Source of the DNA: Streptomyces prunicolor NBRC 13075
GTDB lineage: Bacteria > Actinomycetota > Actinomycetes > Streptomycetales > Streptomycetaceae
Direction of reading: 5' to 3'
DNA: 64,000 bases
Assembly: GCF_000367365.1 (NCBI RefSeq)
Contig: NZ_BARF01000099.1
Coordinates: 1 to 64,000, forward strand
Shown: piece after piece, positions 1-8,610 of the stretch
How the letters are laid out: each line of letters begins with the position of its first letter
Numbering within the stretch: the first letter of the stretch is position 1
The notes under the pieces: model-generated
Databases searched by the model: none
Seen by the model: only the letters and a program-made list of their open reading frames with translations
What the model was told of the DNA's origin: nothing
Program-made: the position numbers and the translations under genes

Positions 1-62
1 ACGGGAGAGCGCCGGGCCCCTGACGGAATGTCACGGACCCGGCGCTGAAAGAGAGTTGGGGA

Positions 63-1559
63 CTAGTCGGCGAACAAGCAGCCGAACTGCGGGGTGCCGG
101 ACGTCGATACGCCCGCGGCGCTCGCGGAGATCCAGCGGGAGCCGGTGGTGGTGATCTTCGTGCCGTTGGACGGGAGGTAGGTCACCGCGCCGTCGCCGCC
201 GTTCTCGTACGAGCCGACGAGCAGGTCCGCCTTGCCGTCGCCGTTGACGTCGTCGAGCTTGACGTCGGCGCCGAACAGGTCGCTCTTCTCGTCGTCGCCG
301 GGGACGCCGGCCGTGCTCTGGGCGAAGGACTGGACGCCGGTCGTGGTGTTCACGCCGCTCGCCGAGCCGTAGACGACCGTGACCATGCCGGCGTTGGTGT
401 TGGCGCCGAGGTCCTCGTTCGGGGCGGAGGCGACGACGTCCTGGTAGCCGTCGCCGTTGACGTCGCCCAGGTCCAGGTCCCAGCCGAAGGCGTCGCCCTT
501 CTCCGAACTGCCGGGTATGTTCCCGGAGTTCTGGGTGATGCCGGTGGTCGAGGCGGGGCCGGACGCGGAGCCGTAGGTGATGTTCACCTTGCCCCCGTTC
601 GCCGAGTCCGGGACGGTCGTACCGTCGCTCGTCGTGGCGTCCCAGCCCGCGCCGCTGACGATGTCGCCGTAACCGTCGCCGTTGATGTCGCCGATGCCGG
701 TGACGATGCCGGGCTTGAGGGTCTGCACGCCCGCGATGCTCAGACCGCTCGCGGCGCCGGGCACGTAGTAGTTGGTGTTCCAGCCGCTGGACGTCTGCGT
801 CTCGTAGCCGTCGACCACGAGGTCGGTGCGGCCGTCGCCGTTGACGTCACCGGCCGTGAGGTGCCGCGGGCCGTACGGGAAGCCGGTCGAGCCGGCCTGG
901 ATCGGGGGCTTGATCGTGTAACGGCCGCCGGGCTTGCCGGTGGAGCTGCTGAAGCCGCCCTTGTAGACGTAGAGGGTGGCGGCCGAACTGCCCACCGCCA
1001 GGTCGGCCTTGCCGTCGCCGTCGAAGTCGCCGGCGGCCAGGGTCTGGCCCCAGTTGTCGTGCCCGGACACGGCCGGGTCCAGTACGTCGCTGCTCTTGCC
1101 GGTGAGGCCGCTCTTGGAGCCCCACAGGATCGCGAGGGCGCCGCCGTCGGTGTCGGTGCCGACCTTCTCGTACGGCGAGCCCACGGCGAGGTCGTCGTAA
1201 CCGTCGCCGTTGAAGTCGGCGTACGCCGTCGCGAGGCCGAAGTAGTCGCCGGCCTCGGCCGTGCCGGGCACGGTGCCGGAGTTCTGGCTGATGACGGAGC
1301 GCTTGGCCGAGGTCACGCCGGAGGCGCTGCCGTACAACGCGACGATCTGGCCGGCGTTCGCGTGGCCGCTGACGGAGGCGCCGGGGGCCGAGGCCACGAC
1401 GTCGCCGATTCCGTCGCCGTTGAAGTCGGCCTTGGCGACCTTGAACGAGTCGGCGGCGGTGGCCGTCGTCGCCGAGAGCGTGAGCAGACCGCCCGTCAGC
1501 GCGGCAGCGGCGGCCGTCGCGAGGGCGAGGCGCAGGTGCGGGTGGTGCTTCTGGTGCAT
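63..1559 (-). CDS. Secreted FG-GAP (integrin-alpha-like) repeat protein
   Basis: A 498-residue protein with an N-terminal signal sequence (HQKHHPHLRL followed by an Ala/Leu-rich segment ending near TATAADSF). It then has about seven calcium-binding FG-GAP/VCBS-type repeats of the form D-x-N-G-D-G-x-x-D-[LV]-V, spread evenly from about residue 40 to 480. Such repeats fold into a beta propeller, as in integrin alpha chains, so an extracellular calcium-binding or adhesion role is likely. No catalytic domain is visible. I chose the ATG at 1559 over the one at 1601 because AGGAGA lies about 7 bases upstream of it. The family is common and multicopy in Streptomyces; the ligand is unknown. The gene stands alone. 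Confidence 0.85.
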   Translation of the reverse strand: MHQKHHPHLRLALATAAAAALTGGLLTLSATTATAADSFKVAKADFNGDGIGDVVASAPGASVSGHANAGQIVALYGSASGVTSAKRSVISQNSGTVPGTAEAGDYFGLATAYADFNGDGYDDLAVGSPYEKVGTDTDGGALAILWGSKSGLTGKSSDVLDPAVSGHDNWGQTLAAGDFDGDGKADLAVGSSAATLYVYKGGFSSSTGKPGGRYTIKPPIQAGSTGFPYGPRHLTAGDVNGDGRTDLVVDGYETQTSSGWNTNYYVPGAASGLSIAGVQTLKPGIVTGIGDINGDGYGDIVSGAGWDATTSDGTTVPDSANGGKVNITYGSASGPASTTGITQNSGNIPGSSEKGDAFGWDLDLGDVNGDGYQDVVASAPNEDLGANTNAGMVTVVYGSASGVNTTTGVQSFAQSTAGVPGDDEKSDLFGADVKLDDVNGDGKADLLVGSYENGGDGAVTYLPSNGTKITTTGSRWISASAAGVSTSGTPQFGCLFAD

Positions 1560-1795
1560 GCGGGGTTCTCCTGCGGCATGCGGGGGATGCGTGGCTGGCA
1601 TCCGCGTCGATGGGGTGCGGACCGTCCGTGTTCGCCGGGAGTTGTCCCTGGCTTCACGGGTGGTTGGCGATCAGGAGACCTGTGATGGTGCGCAATGGTT
1701 GTACGTGACTTCGGAGGCGGGCGGGGTTGTCGGGTCGGGTGCGGCGCTGACAACCGCCGCTGCCTTGACTCGCCGCCCCGAGCTGTCACTTGCGT

Positions 1796-1817
1796 ACGTT
1801 GGGGAGTGGCCCAACGT
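1796..1817 (-). terminator. Short hairpin after small membrane protein gene
   Basis: ACGTTGGG and CCCAACGT form an 8-bp perfect stem around a 6-base loop, 8 bases beyond the stop of the gene at 1825-2205. There is no T-run, which is usual for streptomycete terminators. It could instead be an operator-like palindrome. Confidence 0.4.
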
Positions 1818-1824
1818 CCACGTA

Positions 1825-2205
1825 TCAGGCTGCGTTCGCTTCCCCACGGCGGCTCGCGAGCAGGCCCCCCGCCGCGCCCAGGGAGACCAGGCCCATGCCG
1901 GCAGCCGTCGCGATGCCCTTGATGCCGTCCATCGAGAAGTAACACAGCGCGGCCACACCGCCGTTGAAGAGGAACAGGAACCACAGGGTCGACGGCTTCG
2001 ACAGGAACGCCTTGATCTTCGGCTTCTTCGCGATGCGTGAACCGGCCAGCAGCGAGACGGCGATACCGGTGTAGGTGGCCGCGGTCTTCGCCGTACCGTC
2101 CAGCACCGCCCCGGAGGCCGTGCTCGCGGCGAGGCCGGCGGCGAAGAACGACCACAGCAGCAGGTTGGCGACGTATGACTTCACGGTGACGAGCAGCGAC
2201 TTCAC
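1825..2205 (-). CDS. Small multi-pass membrane protein of unknown function
   Basis: A 126-residue protein beginning VKSLLVTVKSYVANLLLW, with about four hydrophobic segments (near residues 8-30, 38-55, 70-90 and 95-118) separated by short charged loops such as SRIAKKPKIKAF. I do not recognise a named domain. The GTG at 2205 has AGGA about 7 bases upstream and gives a compact protein, whereas the longer frame adds an Arg-rich leader unlike a real N terminus. It is monocistronic and followed by a small hairpin. Role unknown. Confidence 0.65.
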   Translation of the reverse strand: MKSLLVTVKSYVANLLLWSFFAAGLAASTASGAVLDGTAKTAATYTGIAVSLLAGSRIAKKPKIKAFLSKPSTLWFLFLFNGGVAALCYFSMDGIKGIATAAGMGLVSLGAAGGLLASRRGEANAA

Positions 2206-2340
2206 GGGATTTCCTAAGGGGGAGAGGGGGCGTGATCTCTGTCCTCTACGATCCCGTCGCGCGCTCGCCGTCACGAGGGACCGTTCTCCCGGATCGGGGG
2301 TGTAGCCCGCTACACCCCCGGCCTCGAATCCGGTGCGGAT

Positions 2341-2387
2341 ACGACGTTGCCCCGCGCCCTTTCAGCAAGGGCGCGGGGCAACGTCGT
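2341..2387 (-). terminator. Strong hairpin terminator of the Fe-S oxidoreductase gene
   Basis: A perfect 21-bp stem (ACGACGTTGCCCC... pairing with ...GGGGCAACGTCGT) around a 5-base TCAGC loop. It lies 17 bases after the stop codon of the gene that starts at 4696. Confidence 0.85.
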
Positions 2388-2404
2388 AGCGGACTGGCCG
2401 GTTG

Positions 2405-4696
2405 TTACTTGACCGGCTCCGGCTCCGGGGCGTTCTCCGACTCCGACTCGCCCGCCGGGGGCTCGTCCTCGGAGGGCTTCCTGACCGAGTCGAGGAGGAG
2501 CTGGGCCACGTCGACCACCTGGATCGATTCCTTGGCCTTGCCGTCGTTCTTCTTGCCGTTGACCGAGTCGGTGAGCATGACGAGGCAGAAGGGGCAGGCC
2601 GTGGACACGATGTCCGGGTTCAGGGAGAGGGCCTCGTCGACGCGCTCGTTGTTGATGCGCTTGCCGATGCGCTCTTCCATCCACATGCGCGCGCCGCCGG
2701 CTCCGCAGCAGAAGCCGCGTTCCTTGTGGCGGTGCATCTCCTCGTTGCGCAGGCCCGGGACGCTGGCGATGATCTCGCGCGGGGGCGTGTAGATCTTGTT
2801 GTGGCGGCCCAGGTAGCAGGGGTCGTGGTAGGTGATGATGCCCTCGACCGGGGTTACCGGGACCAACTTGCCCTCGTCCACGAGGTGTTGGAGCAGCTGG
2901 GTGTGGTGGATGACCTCGTAGTCGCCGCCGAGCTGCGGGTACTCGTTGCCGATGGTGTTCAGGCAGTGCGGGCACGTTGCGACGATCTTCTTCGCCGACT
3001 TCGGCTTCGCGGACTCCGCCACGACCTTGCCGTCGTCGTCCAGTTCCTCGCCGAACGCCATGTTCAGGGCCATGACGTTCTCCATGCCGAGCTCCTGGAA
3101 CAGGGGCTCGTTGCCGAGCCGCCGTGCCGAGTCGCCCGTGCACTTCTCGTCGCCGCCCATGATCGCGAACTTGACGCCCGCGATGTGGAGGAGTTCCGCG
3201 AAGGCCTTCGTGGTCTTCTTGGCGCGGTCCTCCAGGGCGCCTGCGCAGCCGACCCAGTACAGGTACTCGACCTCGGTGAGGTCCTCGATGTCCTGGCCGA
3301 CGACCGGGACCTCGAACTCGACCTCCTTGAGCCACTCCAGGCGCTGCTTCTTCGCCAGGCCCCAGGGGTTGCCCTTCTTCTCCAGGTTCTTGAGCATCGT
3401 CCCGGCCTCGGACGGGAACGCGCTCTCGATCATCACCTGGTAGCGGCGCATGTCGACGATGTGGTCGACGTGCTCGATGTCCACCGGGCACTGCTCGACG
3501 CAGGCGCCGCAGGTGGTGCAGGACCACAGGACGTCCGGGTCGATGACGCCGTTCTCTTCGAAGGTGCCGATCAGCGGGCGTTCCGCCTCCGCGAGAGCCG
3601 CCGCGGGGACGTCCTTCAGCTGCTCCTCCGTCGCCTTCTCCTCGCCCTCCATCGACTTGCCGCCGCCCGCCAGCAGGTACGGGGCCTTGGCGTGCGCGTG
3701 GTCGCGGAGGGACATGATCAGGAGCTTGGGGGAGAGCGGCTTGCCCGTGTTCCAGGCGGGGCACTGCGACTGGCAGCGGCCGCACTCGGTGCACGTGGAG
3801 AAGTCCAGCAGGCCCTTCCAGGAGAACTGCTCGACCTGCGATACGCCGAACACGTCGTCGTCGCCCGGGTCGGTGAAGTCGATCGGCTTGCCGCCGGACG
3901 TCATCGGGAGCAGGGCGCCGAGCGAGGTCTCACCCGTCGCGTTCCGCTTGAACCAGATGTTCGGGAAGGCCAGGAAGCGGTGCCAGGCGACGCCCATGTC
4001 CGTCTTCAGGGCGACCGTGATCATCCAGATGAAGGAGGTCGCGATCTTCACCCCGGCGAAGAGGTACGTGAGGTTCTGGAGCGTGGAGACGTCCAGGTGC
4101 TCCAGCGCCGACACCACGGGGTACGAGATGAAGAACGAGGCCTCGTACGCGTCGACGTGGTGCTGGGCGCCTTCCAGCGCGTGCAGCATGAAGATGCAGA
4201 CGCCGACGATGAGGATGACGGCCTCGACGAAGTACGCCTGGCCGAAGTTCGAGCCGGCGAAGCGGGACTTGCGGCCCGGCTTGTTCGGCTTGTTCAGCTG
4301 GCGGATCGCGATCAGCACGAGGATGCCGATGACCGTCATCGTGCCGATGAACTCGACGAAGACGTTGTACGGCGGCCACTCACCGATGACCGGCAGCAGC
4401 CAGTCGGCCTGGAAGAGCTGGCCGATGGCGTTGACGATCGTCAGCAGCAGCGAGAAGAAGCCCACCGCCACGAACCAGTGCGCGACGCCGACGACACCCC
4501 AGCGGTTCATCCGGGTGTGGCCGAGGAACTCCTTGGCCACGGTGACGGTGCGCTGCACGGGCTCGTCGGTGCGGGTGCCCGCTGGCACGTTCTGGCCGAG
4601 TCGCATGAAGGTGTAGATCTGCAGGACGGCGCGGGCGAACAGCGCCACACCGACCACGATCAGTACCAGCGACACGATGATCGCGGCGAGTTGCAT
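2405..4696 (-). CDS. Membrane-bound heterodisulfide-reductase-like Fe-S oxidoreductase
   Basis: 763 residues. The first ~290 residues form a multi-helix membrane domain resembling the cytochrome-b-like NarI/DsrM fold. Then come two 4Fe-4S ferredoxin motifs, CTECGRCQSQCP and CTTCGACVEQCP, and a C-terminal part with two CCG (DUF3400-type) domains: CPHCLNTIGNEYP ... HDPCYLGRHNKIY ... GFCCGAGGARMW ... ACPFCLVML. This is the HdrD/GlpC-type arrangement used to pass electrons between a cytoplasmic donor and the quinone pool. Members are widespread in actinobacteria, but the natural donor is not established. The C terminus is a low-complexity Glu/Pro tail. The ATG at 4696 has GAGGAG upstream. Monocistronic. 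Confidence 0.85.
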   Translation of the reverse strand: MQLAAIIVSLVLIVVGVALFARAVLQIYTFMRLGQNVPAGTRTDEPVQRTVTVAKEFLGHTRMNRWGVVGVAHWFVAVGFFSLLLTIVNAIGQLFQADWLLPVIGEWPPYNVFVEFIGTMTVIGILVLIAIRQLNKPNKPGRKSRFAGSNFGQAYFVEAVILIVGVCIFMLHALEGAQHHVDAYEASFFISYPVVSALEHLDVSTLQNLTYLFAGVKIATSFIWMITVALKTDMGVAWHRFLAFPNIWFKRNATGETSLGALLPMTSGGKPIDFTDPGDDDVFGVSQVEQFSWKGLLDFSTCTECGRCQSQCPAWNTGKPLSPKLLIMSLRDHAHAKAPYLLAGGGKSMEGEEKATEEQLKDVPAAALAEAERPLIGTFEENGVIDPDVLWSCTTCGACVEQCPVDIEHVDHIVDMRRYQVMIESAFPSEAGTMLKNLEKKGNPWGLAKKQRLEWLKEVEFEVPVVGQDIEDLTEVEYLYWVGCAGALEDRAKKTTKAFAELLHIAGVKFAIMGGDEKCTGDSARRLGNEPLFQELGMENVMALNMAFGEELDDDGKVVAESAKPKSAKKIVATCPHCLNTIGNEYPQLGGDYEVIHHTQLLQHLVDEGKLVPVTPVEGIITYHDPCYLGRHNKIYTPPREIIASVPGLRNEEMHRHKERGFCCGAGGARMWMEERIGKRINNERVDEALSLNPDIVSTACPFCLVMLTDSVNGKKNDGKAKESIQVVDVAQLLLDSVRKPSEDEPPAGESESENAPEPEPVK

Positions 4697-4936
4697 TTCA
4701 GGGCTCCTCGGGCCTGCGAGGGGTCATGGCATCACCACTCAGCACATTACTAAGCGGTAACTTAATCGGTTCGACCGAGACTACCCCTATCCTGCGTCGC
4801 ACTGTAGCCAGCCGTGCGGTGATCTGTGTCGCTGAGGGTTGCCTAAAAAGGCCTGCTCCGGGATCGTTCCCAAGCTTGTTACGGTCTGATCGTGTTATTC
4901 GTACTGAATTGGTACATTTGCGTCTAATTTAGATCC

Positions 4937-5959
4937 GTGCTCTACGGGATTCTCGCCGCCACGACCGCCCTGCTCCTCGCCGCCGTCCTCGCCGCACTGC
5001 TCCGGGTACCCGCACTGCGGGCGGGAATCGTCGACCGCAGACGGCGGACGCGTCCGGTACCGCTGCTCGGGGGGTTGGCTGTCGTGCTCGCCGTCGTGTC
5101 GGTGACCTGGGCGTGTCACTGGACCGGGGTCGCGCCGCTCGGCGACGGGGTCGGCGGGTTGCTCGGCGCCGGGTCCGGCGTCGCCGCGCTCGGGCTCGTC
5201 GCCGATGTGTGGCGGCTGAAGACGCGCTTCCTTGTTCTCGGTACGGCCGTGGCGGCGGCCTGTGTCGTGCCGTACGGCGAGATCGGGGTGCCCGGGGGGC
5301 TGCTGGCGGTGGCCTGGATCGTGTTCGTCGCCGGTGCCTTCAAGGGGCTCGATCACGCCGACGGGCTCGCCGGGACACTGGGGGTGGTCACCGCCTTCGG
5401 AGTCGGGGCCTGTGCCGCGATGGAAGTGATGGACGGGCTCGCGGTGTTGCTCAGTGTGCTGGCCGCCGCGCTCACCGGGTTCCTGATGCACAACTGGCAT
5501 CCCGCGCGGATCGCGCTCGGCGCGTGCGGGTCGCTGTTCACGGGGTTCGTGCTCGCCTCGGCCGCCGTCATCACGCAGGCCGGGCGCGGGTTCGGGTCCA
5601 GTGCGGGGGTGTTGTTCGCGCTCACCGCGGTCGCGAGTGCGGATGCCGTGCTGGTGTTGCTGTCGCGACGGCTCGCCGGGCGGGCGTTGCTGCGGGGCGG
5701 GCCCGACCATCTCGCCCACCGGCTGCGGAAGTTGGGGCTCACTCCGCAGGGGGCGGTGGTGCTGGTGGGGATCGGAGGGTTCTCCTCGGTGCTTGTCGGG
5801 GTGCTCGTGCACAACGGGTGGGCGAGTGAATCCGGCGTCGCGTGGGTCGCGGGCGGGGCCCTGGTCGTCGTATTCGGACTGCTTAAAGTCACCGTCTACG
5901 GGGTGCGGCGTCCTGCATCCACGCAGGTCAGGGCGCAGTTGCGTGTAAGGAACGGATAA
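4937..5959 (+). CDS. WecA/MraY-like undecaprenyl-phosphate sugar-1-phosphate transferase
   Basis: 340 residues with about ten membrane segments. The signature residues of the polyprenyl-phosphate N-acetylhexosamine-1-phosphate transferase family are visible: RRRTRPVPLLGG after the first helix, a degenerate aspartate motif GLDHADGLAG (residues ~136-145) and a C-terminal cytoplasmic HxxHR-like loop, PDHLAHRLRKLG. The family moves a sugar phosphate from a nucleotide sugar to undecaprenyl phosphate to start wall glycopolymer synthesis. The canonical DDxxD/N motif is incomplete here, so activity is not certain. The GTG at 4937 has no ribosome-binding site and follows an AT-rich stretch, so translation may be leaderless. 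It ends two bases before the first HAIR element of the dnaK operon. Confidence 0.7.
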   Translation: MLYGILAATTALLLAAVLAALLRVPALRAGIVDRRRRTRPVPLLGGLAVVLAVVSVTWACHWTGVAPLGDGVGGLLGAGSGVAALGLVADVWRLKTRFLVLGTAVAAACVVPYGEIGVPGGLLAVAWIVFVAGAFKGLDHADGLAGTLGVVTAFGVGACAAMEVMDGLAVLLSVLAAALTGFLMHNWHPARIALGACGSLFTGFVLASAAVITQAGRGFGSSAGVLFALTAVASADAVLVLLSRRLAGRALLRGGPDHLAHRLRKLGLTPQGAVVLVGIGGFSSVLVGVLVHNGWASESGVAWVAGGALVVVFGLLKVTVYGVRRPASTQVRAQLRVRNG

Positions 5960-5961
5960 GA

Positions 5962-5982
5962 GTTGAGCCTGGTCGACTCAGC
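5962..5982 (+). promoter_or_regulatory. HAIR element (HspR operator), distal copy, dnaK operon
   Basis: GTTGAGC-N7-ACTCAGC, a 7-7-7 inverted repeat matching the HspR-associated inverted repeat CTTGAGT-N7-ACTCAAG with a few mismatches. It lies 74 bases upstream of dnaK. HspR, encoded at the end of this operon, is known to repress at such sites with DnaK as co-repressor. Confidence 0.8.
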
Positions 5983-6013
5983 TCTGTTGACCCAGCGGTG
6001 AGTGTCGTGCACA

Positions 6014-6034
6014 CTTGAGTCCGTTCCACTCAAG
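6014..6034 (+). promoter_or_regulatory. HAIR element (HspR operator), consensus copy, dnaK operon
   Basis: CTTGAGT-N7-ACTCAAG, a perfect match to the HspR-associated inverted repeat. It sits 21 bases upstream of the dnaK ATG and 31 bases after the distal copy. A TTGACC at 5987-5992 between the two sites could be the -35 of the housekeeping promoter. Confidence 0.93.
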
Positions 6035-6055
6035 TCATTGCTGGAGGAATCAACC

Positions 6056-7900
6056 ATGGCACGTGCGGTCGGCATCGACCTGGGCACGACTAACTCCGTC
6101 GTCAGCGTTCTTGAAGGCGGCGAGCCCACCGTCATCACCAACGCAGAGGGCGCCAGGACCACGCCGTCCGTCGTCGCCTTCGCCAAGAACGGCGAGGTGC
6201 TCGTCGGAGAGGTGGCCAAGCGCCAGGCGGTCACGAACGTTGACCGGACCATCCGTTCCGTGAAGCGCCACATGGGCACGGACTGGAAGATCGAGCTGGA
6301 CGGCAAGAGCTTCAACCCGCAGCAGATGAGCGCCTTCATCCTGCAGAAGCTGAAGCGCGACGCCGAGGCGTACCTGGGCGAGAAGGTGGCCGACGCGGTC
6401 ATCACCGTCCCGGCGTACTTCAACGACTCCGAGCGTCAGGCGACGAAGGAGGCCGGCGAGATCGCGGGCCTGAACGTCCTGCGCATCGTGAACGAGCCGA
6501 CCGCCGCGGCGCTGGCGTACGGCCTCGACAAGGACGACCAGACGATCCTCGTCTTCGACCTCGGTGGCGGCACCTTCGACGTGTCCCTCCTGGAGATCGG
6601 CGACGGCGTCGTCGAGGTGAAGGCCACGAACGGCGACAACCACCTCGGTGGTGACGACTGGGACCAGCGGGTCGTCGACTACCTGGTGAAGCAGTTCGCG
6701 TCCGGCCACGGCGTGGACCTGGGCAAGGACAAGATGGCCCTGCAGCGTCTGCGTGAGGCTGCCGAGAAGGCCAAGATCGAGCTGTCCAGCTCCACCGAGA
6801 CCTCGATCAACCTGCCCTACATCACGGCGTCCGCCGAGGGCCCGCTGCACCTGGACGAGAAGCTCACCCGGGCTCAGTTCCAGCAGCTGACGGCCGACCT
6901 GCTGGAGCGCTGCAAGACGCCGTTCCACAACGTCATCAAGGACGCCGGCATCTCCATCAACGAGATCGACCACGTCGTCCTCGTCGGTGGCTCCACCCGG
7001 ATGCCCGCCGTCGCCGAGATCGTCAAGGAGCTGACCGCCGGCCAGGACGCCAACAAGGGCGTCAACCCGGACGAGGTCGTCGCCATCGGCGCGTCCCTCC
7101 AGGCCGGTGTCCTCAAGGGTGAGGTCAAGGACGTCCTGCTCCTCGACGTGACCCCGCTGTCCCTCGGTATCGAGACCAAGGGAGGGATCATGACCAAGCT
7201 CATCGAGCGCAACACCACGATCCCGACCAAGCGGTCCGAGATCTTCACCACGGCCGAGGACAACCAGCCCTCCGTGCAGATCCAGGTCTACCAGGGCGAG
7301 CGCGAGATCGCGGCGTACAACAAGAAGCTCGGGATGTTCGAGCTGACCGGTCTGCCGCCGGCCCCGCGTGGTGTCCCGCAGATCGAGGTCTCCTTCGACA
7401 TCGACGCCAACGGCATCATGCATGTCACGGCCAAGGACCTCGGCACCGGCAAGGAGCAGAAGATGACCGTCACCGGCGGCTCCTCGCTGCCGAAGGACGA
7501 GGTCGACCGCATGCGCCAGGAGGCCGAGCAGTACGCGGACGAGGACCACCGTCGCCGCGAGGCCGCCGAGTCCCGCAACCAGGGCGAGCAGCTCGTCTAC
7601 CAGACGGAGAAGTTCCTCAAGGACAACGAGGACAAGGTCCCCGCCGACGTCAAGACCGAGGTCGAGGCCGCCGTCGAGGAGCTGAAGGCCGCGCTGAAGG
7701 GCGAGGACACCGCCGAGATCCGTACGGCCACCGAGAAGGTCTCCGCCGTCTCGCAGAAGGTCGGCCAGGCCATGTACGCCGACGCCCAGGCCACCCAGGC
7801 CGCGGGCGGCGACGCGCCGGGTGCCGAGGCGCCCAAGGCGGACGACGACGTGGTGGACGCCGAGATCGTGGACGACGAGCGCAAGGACGGTGCCGCGTGA
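6056..7900 (+). CDS. dnaK: Molecular chaperone DnaK (Hsp70)
   Basis: 614 residues starting MARAVGIDLGTTNSVVSVLEGG, the Hsp70 phosphate-1 motif. Other ATPase signatures are VFDLGGGTFDVSLL and VLVGGSTRMPAV. A substrate-binding domain follows, then a helical lid ending in an Asp/Glu-rich tail (DDDVVDAEIVDDE). It is the ATP-driven cytoplasmic chaperone working with DnaJ and GrpE, and in streptomycetes it also serves as co-repressor for HspR. I chose the ATG at 6056, with GGAGGA upstream, over an in-frame start at 6002 that lies inside the promoter. First gene of a four-gene operon; its stop overlaps the grpE GTG by 4 bases. Confidence 0.98.
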   Translation: MARAVGIDLGTTNSVVSVLEGGEPTVITNAEGARTTPSVVAFAKNGEVLVGEVAKRQAVTNVDRTIRSVKRHMGTDWKIELDGKSFNPQQMSAFILQKLKRDAEAYLGEKVADAVITVPAYFNDSERQATKEAGEIAGLNVLRIVNEPTAAALAYGLDKDDQTILVFDLGGGTFDVSLLEIGDGVVEVKATNGDNHLGGDDWDQRVVDYLVKQFASGHGVDLGKDKMALQRLREAAEKAKIELSSSTETSINLPYITASAEGPLHLDEKLTRAQFQQLTADLLERCKTPFHNVIKDAGISINEIDHVVLVGGSTRMPAVAEIVKELTAGQDANKGVNPDEVVAIGASLQAGVLKGEVKDVLLLDVTPLSLGIETKGGIMTKLIERNTTIPTKRSEIFTTAEDNQPSVQIQVYQGEREIAAYNKKLGMFELTGLPPAPRGVPQIEVSFDIDANGIMHVTAKDLGTGKEQKMTVTGGSSLPKDEVDRMRQEAEQYADEDHRRREAAESRNQGEQLVYQTEKFLKDNEDKVPADVKTEVEAAVEELKAALKGEDTAEIRTATEKVSAVSQKVGQAMYADAQATQAAGGDAPGAEAPKADDDVVDAEIVDDERKDGAA

Positions 7901-8559
7901 CGGAGGAGACTCCGGGCTTCGACGAGAAGCCCGACGTCCCTTCCGGCGCCACCCCCGACGACGCCGAGCCGCAGGCCGCCTCCCCCTCCAGCAGTGGGGA
8001 GGGGGCGGCCCCGGCAGGGGACGCAAGTGCACAGATCGCCGGTCTGACGGCCCAGCTGGACCAGGTGCGCAAGGCGCTCGAAGAGCGCACCGCGGACCTC
8101 CAGCGGCTCCAGGCCGAGTTCCAGAACTACCGCCGCCGGGTCGAGCGCGACCGGATCGCGGTCAAGGAGGTCGCCGTGGCGAACCTGCTGACCGAGCTGA
8201 TGCCCACGCTCGACAACATCAACCGCGCGCGGGAACACGGTGAACTCGTCGGCGGTTTCAAGTCGGTGGCGGAGTCGCTGGAGACCGCCGCGGCGAAGAT
8301 GGGACTGCAGCAGTTCGGCAAGGAGGGCGAGCCCTTCGACCCGACGATCCACGAGGCCCTCATGCACTCGTACGCGCCGGACGTGACAGAGACGACCTGC
8401 GTGGCGATCCTTCAGCCCGGGTATCGCATCGGTGAGCGCACCATCCGCCCCGCGCGGGTGGCCGTCGCCGAGCCGCAGCCCGGCGCCACGGGGACCGGCA
8501 AGGCGGAGGACGAGTCCGAGGCCGGCGACGAGAAGGACAACGGCCCTGAAGAGGGCTGA
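7897..8559 (+). CDS. grpE: GrpE nucleotide-exchange factor
   Basis: 220 residues. A disordered acidic N terminus (~45 residues) is followed by a long coiled coil (LTAQLDQVRKALEERTADLQRL and onward, with the typical LQAEFQNYRRRVERD) and a beta domain containing PFDPTIHEALM and the GYRIGERTIRPARVAV signature. It releases ADP from DnaK. The GTG start overlaps the dnaK stop, so translation is coupled. The C-terminal tail is acidic. Confidence 0.96.
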   Translation: MTEETPGFDEKPDVPSGATPDDAEPQAASPSSSGEGAAPAGDASAQIAGLTAQLDQVRKALEERTADLQRLQAEFQNYRRRVERDRIAVKEVAVANLLTELMPTLDNINRAREHGELVGGFKSVAESLETAAAKMGLQQFGKEGEPFDPTIHEALMHSYAPDVTETTCVAILQPGYRIGERTIRPARVAVAEPQPGATGTGKAEDESEAGDEKDNGPEEG

Positions 8560-8610
8560 CGTAGCTGACGCAGCCGACGCATCGAGCGGACCGAAGGAGG
8601 GACGTCGAGG

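Noticed and set aside
2402..4753. 783-codon open frame antisense to the Fe-S oxidoreductase
   Set aside because: The opposite strand has conserved ferredoxin and CCG motifs; this frame is its mirror.
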